A DNA stretch of 35,197 nucleotides from Bacillota bacterium (lineage in GTDB: Bacteria > Bacillota_I > Bacilli_A > RFN20 > CAG-288): contig JAEWSP010000013.1 in NCBI GenBank assembly GCA_023459795.1, positions 1 to 35,197 on the forward strand, in the 5' to 3' direction. The position numbers and the translations under genes were made by a program. Below are positions 31,204 through 35,197 of this stretch, piece after piece. A model generated the notes under the pieces. It was not told where the DNA came from and did not search any database. It saw nothing but the letters and a program-made list of their open reading frames with translations. How positions within the stretch are numbered: the first letter of the stretch is position 1; each line of letters begins with the position of its first letter.

Positions 31204-33651
31204 CTAAATGGTTCTTCTCTTCCTCCGGATGAGGAAATAGACAAGATAGCTGATTCCGCAGAGGGCAACTACACCGCCTCCCACGGAAAGACCGATCACA
31301 AGTCCCTTGTTCGACTTTCCCTTATCCGAAGAGGCATCCTTTTCGGGAGAGGAAGGAACATCTGCCGGATCATCAATAGGTGCAAATTCTTCATACCCGT
31401 CCGTCGGGGAGCCGATGAACTTCTTCTGGAAGAACTGTATCTTATCGATATAGACGTTCCCCTTATATCCCAGGTAGTTGAAGACAATTCCGAGAACCGG
31501 ATTCTGCGATTCGCTGCAGGAATACGGAATCTTGACGGTCTGCTTGTAGTAGTCCACTCCGCCGATAGTCACGGTTTCGCAGTCCGTTGCCTTGATGTTG
31601 TTCTGATTGAGGCATAGCTTGCTCCATCCCGGATTGATAGCCGCATAGTTTCTAAAGCCGGGTGCGGTTTCAGGGGCTTCCGAATCCGCCGGGATAGAAC
31701 CGGAATACGGAATGCAGAGAGACTTCTCGTAATAGACATCGTAATCGAATTCGTCATTGCCGGAAAGGACACCGGCCGGGAAGTTCATCGCATCGACCTT
31801 GAACTCGCTCCAGCAATAGGCAGGATCGGAGGAGACGTCGAGAGAGATGGCACCTCCGTTGAAATCACACTGCTTGACATCGTTGAAGTACTTCACCTGG
31901 CAGTTGCCGCCGTTGGAGAGGGTAGGGCCAGCTTCTCCCTCTGTGAAATCAAAGGCTACGCTCTTCTCCATCTCGTAGCTGAGGAGACGTTCGATCTTCA
32001 GATGCTTGGAGACAAGCGTGGAGCCATCCTCGAAGTAGCATTCGGCCCAGAAGGAGAAAGGAGTTCCCCTGAGGAAGTACTTCAGAGGAAGATCGAAGAC
32101 ATAGGATTTGTTGACTTCGTTGTAGGTGAAATCACCCATATACTGATAGCTAGCCTTGAACCCTATACGGGAAATCTTGTTGGAGGAGACGACGACAACC
32201 TCGATTCTGTAAACCGGAGTCCTGTCGCTGTCCACTACATAAGGGGTTCCCGCGGTGATATCCGCATCGCTGAGGCATGGGGAAAGGAAGGATATGGAAT
32301 CCTCGAATTCCGCAAAGTCGGGGGACGTGAACAGAACCGCATACTGGTGGAGGATAAGAGTCTCGGCATCCGAATCCGTTTCCCCAAGCCAGAGAAGACG
32401 GTATCCGTCATAGTCCGGATAATAGGGTTTCTTATTGATGAGAAGAGCGCTGTCCCCGGTATCCAGGCCTCCCAGCATCCAGAACAGGCCGCCGGCACCC
32501 CCTTCGTCATATAGGGTTCTGCACCAGGCATCGTAGATGGGGGCCCGGTTCAGGTTGGCAGTAGTCGGAATACCGAATTCCTCCATGACGCAAGGCTTCT
32601 TCACCGCTTTCGAAACGGCAATATGCTCCTTGGTCCACTGGTTTCCTACACCGATTGCACTCCCATAGCATTCGGAATCGACATATTGGTGGTAAGTTCC
32701 GAAATCAATGTCGGGAAGAACGATGGTGTCCTCATAGCTTACACCACGGCTACCATCGTACTTGTCCTTGTCCAGGCCTTGGAACGAATCGTTTGCCTTG
32801 TTTCCGAATTCCCCTTCGGAGCCCACTCCGAGAAGATGATTCGTATCAATGGTCTTGAAGTAGGCAGACATGGTTTTGACCCAGTTCGTAACAAAGGAAG
32901 TGTTCTTGCCCGGATTCCTCGGTTCGTTGATAAGCTCGTATCCCATAATGGTGGGATCGTCTTTATAGACCGTATTCGTAACGGTATTGGTCCGGTTCAG
33001 GAAGTAATTCATATAATTCTTGAAGTAGGTCTGGCACTTCTCATCCGTATAGAACTCGGAGACATCCGGACTGTAGTTCGCATCCGTCGTATCGATCCCG
33101 CTTGCAGCATCCGACCAACGGACATACTGCATTGCTCCGCCGAAATCCTTCCAGTAGTTGGTGAAAACAAGGATCAGCTTGACCTTGTACTGCTTGGCAA
33201 GGCTTACGGCATAATCCATCCTTTCCCAGCAGTTCACGTAATTGGAAGGGCAACCTTTGGGAGCCGTATAGACGTTGGCGCTTGGCTGCATATAGGCATG
33301 GCTGTTCGTATAGTCCTGCCCCATGCCATCAAAGAAACCCCAGGTACGGATTACGTTGAACCCGCCAAGGGATGCACTCTTGATGACATCTTCTACCATC
33401 AACTCATCCTTATAGTGAAGGTAGTAGTTGTTCGTCCCGATAAACCGGAAAGTCTTTCCTTTTTCCTTAAACTCCCCATCTTCCCCTACCGTAATGAAAT
33501 CATTATCAGCAGAGGCCGTTTCTTCGTTCTTTAGGCCGGCAAGAGGAGAAATCTGCGGCTCCTTTTTATGGGAAGCCACAGATTCAGAGGTTGCAAACAG
33601 ACCGGCAAGACCGACAGCTAGGGAAGCAAGGATTGTCCTTGATTTATTCAT
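31204..33651 (-). CDS. Secreted, membrane-anchored GH5 beta-mannanase
   Basis: 815 residues. Signal peptide about 1-27 (ILASLAVGLAGLFATSESVA). Catalytic domain about 50-430 of glycoside hydrolase family 5, closest in pattern to the mannanase subfamily (GH5_7): RFIGTNNYYLHYKDE (69-83), FNVIRTWGFFDG (98-109), acid/base Glu243 in ELINEPR and nucleophile Glu358 in VMEEFG. A loop-like beta region and a possible carbohydrate-binding beta-sandwich follow (about 560-750). A C-terminal helix (LVIGLSVGGGVVALCGISYL) and RRKRR hold it in the membrane; there is no LPxTG motif. It would cut mannan or glucomannan outside the cell. It lies 13 bases after a lipoprotein gene. Cellulase activity is an alternative. 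Confidence 0.85.
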   Translation of the reverse strand: MNKSRTILASLAVGLAGLFATSESVASHKKEPQISPLAGLKNEETASADNDFITVGEDGEFKEKGKTFRFIGTNNYYLHYKDELMVEDVIKSASLGGFNVIRTWGFFDGMGQDYTNSHAYMQPSANVYTAPKGCPSNYVNCWERMDYAVSLAKQYKVKLILVFTNYWKDFGGAMQYVRWSDAASGIDTTDANYSPDVSEFYTDEKCQTYFKNYMNYFLNRTNTVTNTVYKDDPTIMGYELINEPRNPGKNTSFVTNWVKTMSAYFKTIDTNHLLGVGSEGEFGNKANDSFQGLDKDKYDGSRGVSYEDTIVLPDIDFGTYHQYVDSECYGSAIGVGNQWTKEHIAVSKAVKKPCVMEEFGIPTTANLNRAPIYDAWCRTLYDEGGAGGLFWMLGGLDTGDSALLINKKPYYPDYDGYRLLWLGETDSDAETLILHQYAVLFTSPDFAEFEDSISFLSPCLSDADITAGTPYVVDSDRTPVYRIEVVVVSSNKISRIGFKASYQYMGDFTYNEVNKSYVFDLPLKYFLRGTPFSFWAECYFEDGSTLVSKHLKIERLLSYEMEKSVAFDFTEGEAGPTLSNGGNCQVKYFNDVKQCDFNGGAISLDVSSDPAYCWSEFKVDAMNFPAGVLSGNDEFDYDVYYEKSLCIPYSGSIPADSEAPETAPGFRNYAAINPGWSKLCLNQNNIKATDCETVTIGGVDYYKQTVKIPYSCSESQNPVLGIVFNYLGYKGNVYIDKIQFFQKKFIGSPTDGYEEFAPIDDPADVPSSPEKDASSDKGKSNKGLVIGLSVGGGVVALCGISYLVYFLIRRKRRTI

Positions 33652-33664
33652 GCTTGCTCCTTGC

Positions 33665-35059
33665 CTAGGCGTTGGCCTTTACTACTTCCGCAGACTCCAG
33701 AAGTACGGTTAGAGGTCCGGCATAAGTCTTATTCACACGGTAAGTCGGAATAATCTGGAAAACAGTGTAGTTGTCATTGTCCTGGGCATAGCTCTTCCTG
33801 CCGTCGATATCGATCGTGATATAGACATCCTTCTGAGCATTCTCAGCCGTGACATTCAGGGCATAGGTAGTGGCACTTCCGTTATAGCTGCCGCGATACT
33901 TCAGCTGAACGCCTTCCGAGCACTTGACCTTGGCAACCAGCTTGCAGGCACCGGTATAATCGATAGCATTTCCGTCCGCGTCGTTATCCGGGCATTTCAT
34001 GCAGTAGTATCCCCAAGGATCTTCGGCAGTAGCATCCGCAACCGTACGGGTGAAGGTAATGCCGTCTTCTCCATAGGAAGCAACAGTCTCCGAACCAAGG
34101 CTCGAATCCACAATTCCGTCTCCCATAGCAGCTGCGCTTCCGCCCTTGACGTTGAAGGAATAAAGAGAAGTATAGGCAGAAGGATCATATTCTCCAGGAG
34201 CGATTCCGCGATCCTTGTCTCCGTTCATATAGACATGGGCGATCTCGGCTTTTCCGTCTTCCGTATAGGAAGAGCCATCCTTCGGCGCATAGAAGTAGAA
34301 CTTCAGTTCTCCAACTCCAAGGAGATAGCGGCTGGCGTCTTCGAATTCGAATTCCTTGTCCGCATATCTGGTAGTAAGCGGGATTTCGCCTTCCTTGATG
34401 CAGGATTCCTCACCATCCACACTGGAAACAAGCTTGTAGTATCCGGTCATGATAGAGTTGGCGCGGGCAACAATATGAAGGGCAGTCTTTCTAGTGAAAT
34501 CTTCCGTTTCAGGAATGGCGGTTGCGATAGAGTTGCTCCATCCATTGGCAAGGCTGGCTTTTGTAAACGAAACCGTCGTTAGCTTCTTGGTGGCATCATA
34601 GGCAACCCCATATCCGGCAACGGTTCCTGAATAGGCAACGACAGAAGACATATCGATTTCCTTGGCCGTAGTATCGGAAGCCGGGATAGCCGGAATATCC
34701 TCATCGGTAACGGTGACAGCACAGACAGCCGTTTCCTTGTCCTTCGTCTTGGCAGTGACATTGCAGGTCCCTACTTTGACACCGGTAACAACTCCTTCGT
34801 TGTCGACCATAGCAACATCCGGATTGTCGGAGGAGAATTGAACCATCTCTCCTGCCGGACTGGTAGTAGCAGTAAGAGCAGAAGTCTTCCCTATCTGAAT
34901 AGAGAGGGTTGCCTTATCCAAAGTAACGGTAACCTTGGCCGGAGCGACAGTAGTCGAAACAGAATCAATAGAAGAAGAAACCTTCCCGGATTTAGAGCAG
35001 CCGGTAAGCGCTCCAAAAGCCATCAGCGAGACCAACACGACAGAAAGAGTTTTTTTCAT
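33665..35059 (-). CDS. Surface lipoprotein with Big2 domain
   Basis: 464 residues. Signal peptide with lipobox (FGALTGCSK, Cys21), so it is lipid-anchored outside the membrane. Ser/Thr-rich spacer to about 38, then a bacterial Ig-like (Big2) domain at about 42-117 (VTLDKATLSIQIGKTSALTA; VAMVDNEGVVTGVKVGTCNV). The remainder has two beta-rich stretches (about 135-280 and 285-460) with many aromatic residues, compatible with carbohydrate-binding modules. No catalytic motif is seen. It precedes the mannanase gene in the same unit, so a role in binding polysaccharide or placing the enzyme at the cell surface is inferred. The ribosome site (AAAAGG) is close to the ATG and weak. Confidence 0.75.
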   Translation of the reverse strand: MKKTLSVVLVSLMAFGALTGCSKSGKVSSSIDSVSTTVAPAKVTVTLDKATLSIQIGKTSALTATTSPAGEMVQFSSDNPDVAMVDNEGVVTGVKVGTCNVTAKTKDKETAVCAVTVTDEDIPAIPASDTTAKEIDMSSVVAYSGTVAGYGVAYDATKKLTTVSFTKASLANGWSNSIATAIPETEDFTRKTALHIVARANSIMTGYYKLVSSVDGEESCIKEGEIPLTTRYADKEFEFEDASRYLLGVGELKFYFYAPKDGSSYTEDGKAEIAHVYMNGDKDRGIAPGEYDPSAYTSLYSFNVKGGSAAAMGDGIVDSSLGSETVASYGEDGITFTRTVADATAEDPWGYYCMKCPDNDADGNAIDYTGACKLVAKVKCSEGVQLKYRGSYNGSATTYALNVTAENAQKDVYITIDIDGRKSYAQDNDNYTVFQIIPTYRVNKTYAGPLTVLLESAEVVKANA

Positions 35060-35197
35060 TACCTTTTTTTAAATAGACTCTAGAGTGCACGTGAGGGATG
35101 GGAAATGCCATGAAATCGGCAATGTTTCAGTGCTTGGTGGCACGATATCGCATAATTTTGACGGTTTTCAGCATGATTTCGATGAGAGCCTGTGCCT
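35060..35197. other. Upstream region of the lipoprotein-mannanase unit
   Basis: No gene seen. It holds the perfect palindromes ACTCTAGAGT (about 35077-35086) and CGATATCG (near 35143-35150). No convincing promoter or cre site could be assigned; the region runs off the window end. Confidence 0.3.

Noticed and set aside
35120..35160. Possible cre site upstream of the lipoprotein gene
   Set aside because: The best alignment around GAAAACCGTCAAAA has about four mismatches to the cre consensus.
1..35197. Mollicutes code (TGA as Trp)
   Set aside because: Several intact genes (potA, oadA, the acyltransferase, acnX large subunit) end in TGA at positions confirmed by overlaps or adjacent starts, and Trp is encoded by TGG.
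1..35197. CRISPR arrays, tRNA/rRNA genes, insertion sequences, integrases
   Set aside because: No regularly spaced repeats, cloverleaf, rRNA segments, transposase motifs or terminal inverted repeats were seen.

Overview
The window reads as a chromosomal segment from an anaerobic, Gram-positive-type bacterium of the Bacilli / Erysipelotrichia / Mollicutes neighbourhood, probably from gut or rumen. This is inferred from gene content, not from a marker gene. The signs are strong AAGGAGG ribosome binding sites, many short intrinsic terminators, a cre-like catabolite site, a Na+-pumping oxaloacetate decarboxylase, XRE regulators fused to membrane domains, an Fe-S enoate reductase, a membrane-anchored mannanase and a spermidine-type PotA with an enlarged nucleotide-binding domain. 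TGA is used as a stop and UGG codes for Trp, so the genetic code is standard. I saw no rRNA, tRNA, CRISPR array, insertion sequence or phage structural gene.

Layout. 1-620 is a decayed patch: a frameshifted membrane protein, a TetR-type regulator without a proper start or C-terminus, and a membrane-protein tail. A MATE exporter (minus) follows, with a terminator in its own leader. 2213-4524 (plus) holds a small membrane protein and a two-gene unit: a membrane coiled-coil protein plus a DUF1871-like protein. 4574-5665 is a glycerol dehydrogenase. 5844-10368 is a complete potABCD polyamine transporter operon. 10661-12054 pairs folD with a ThyX-like protein. 12150-15232 is an XRE membrane regulator, interrupted by a stop codon, followed by a BceAB-like ABC transporter with two structural oddities. 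15340-20917 (minus) is a six-gene operon, oadA-oadG-biotin carrier-oadB-birA-pckA. 21261-24651 (minus) is an envelope-lipid cassette: acyltransferase, GT8 glycosyltransferase, and a GT8-acyltransferase fusion. 24840-27233 holds a second XRE membrane regulator and a Uup-like ABC-F ATPase. 27323-31120 is a three-gene unit, aconitase X large and small subunits plus an Old-Yellow-Enzyme-type enoate reductase, behind a cre-like site. 31204-35059 (minus) is a Big2-type surface lipoprotein and a secreted GH5 mannanase.

How genes work together. In the oad-pck operon, PckA can make oxaloacetate from phosphoenolpyruvate with ATP gain, OadABG plus the separate biotin carrier can decarboxylate it to pyruvate while exporting Na+, and BirA can biotinylate the carrier. 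This would be a PEP-to-pyruvate route that saves both ATP and a sodium gradient. In the acnX unit, a dehydratase followed by a C=C reductase suggests reductive use of a small hydroxy acid; the substrate is unknown. The mannanase and lipoprotein would supply sugar from plant mannan.

Most unusual points: the AcnX-enoate reductase operon, the GT8/acyltransferase cassette with a fused copy, PotA with about 130 extra residues and a repeated C-terminal module, a P-loop one residue short in the BceA-like ATPase, and a recurring promoter layout that puts the -10 box 6-8 bases before ATG, which suggests leaderless mRNAs.
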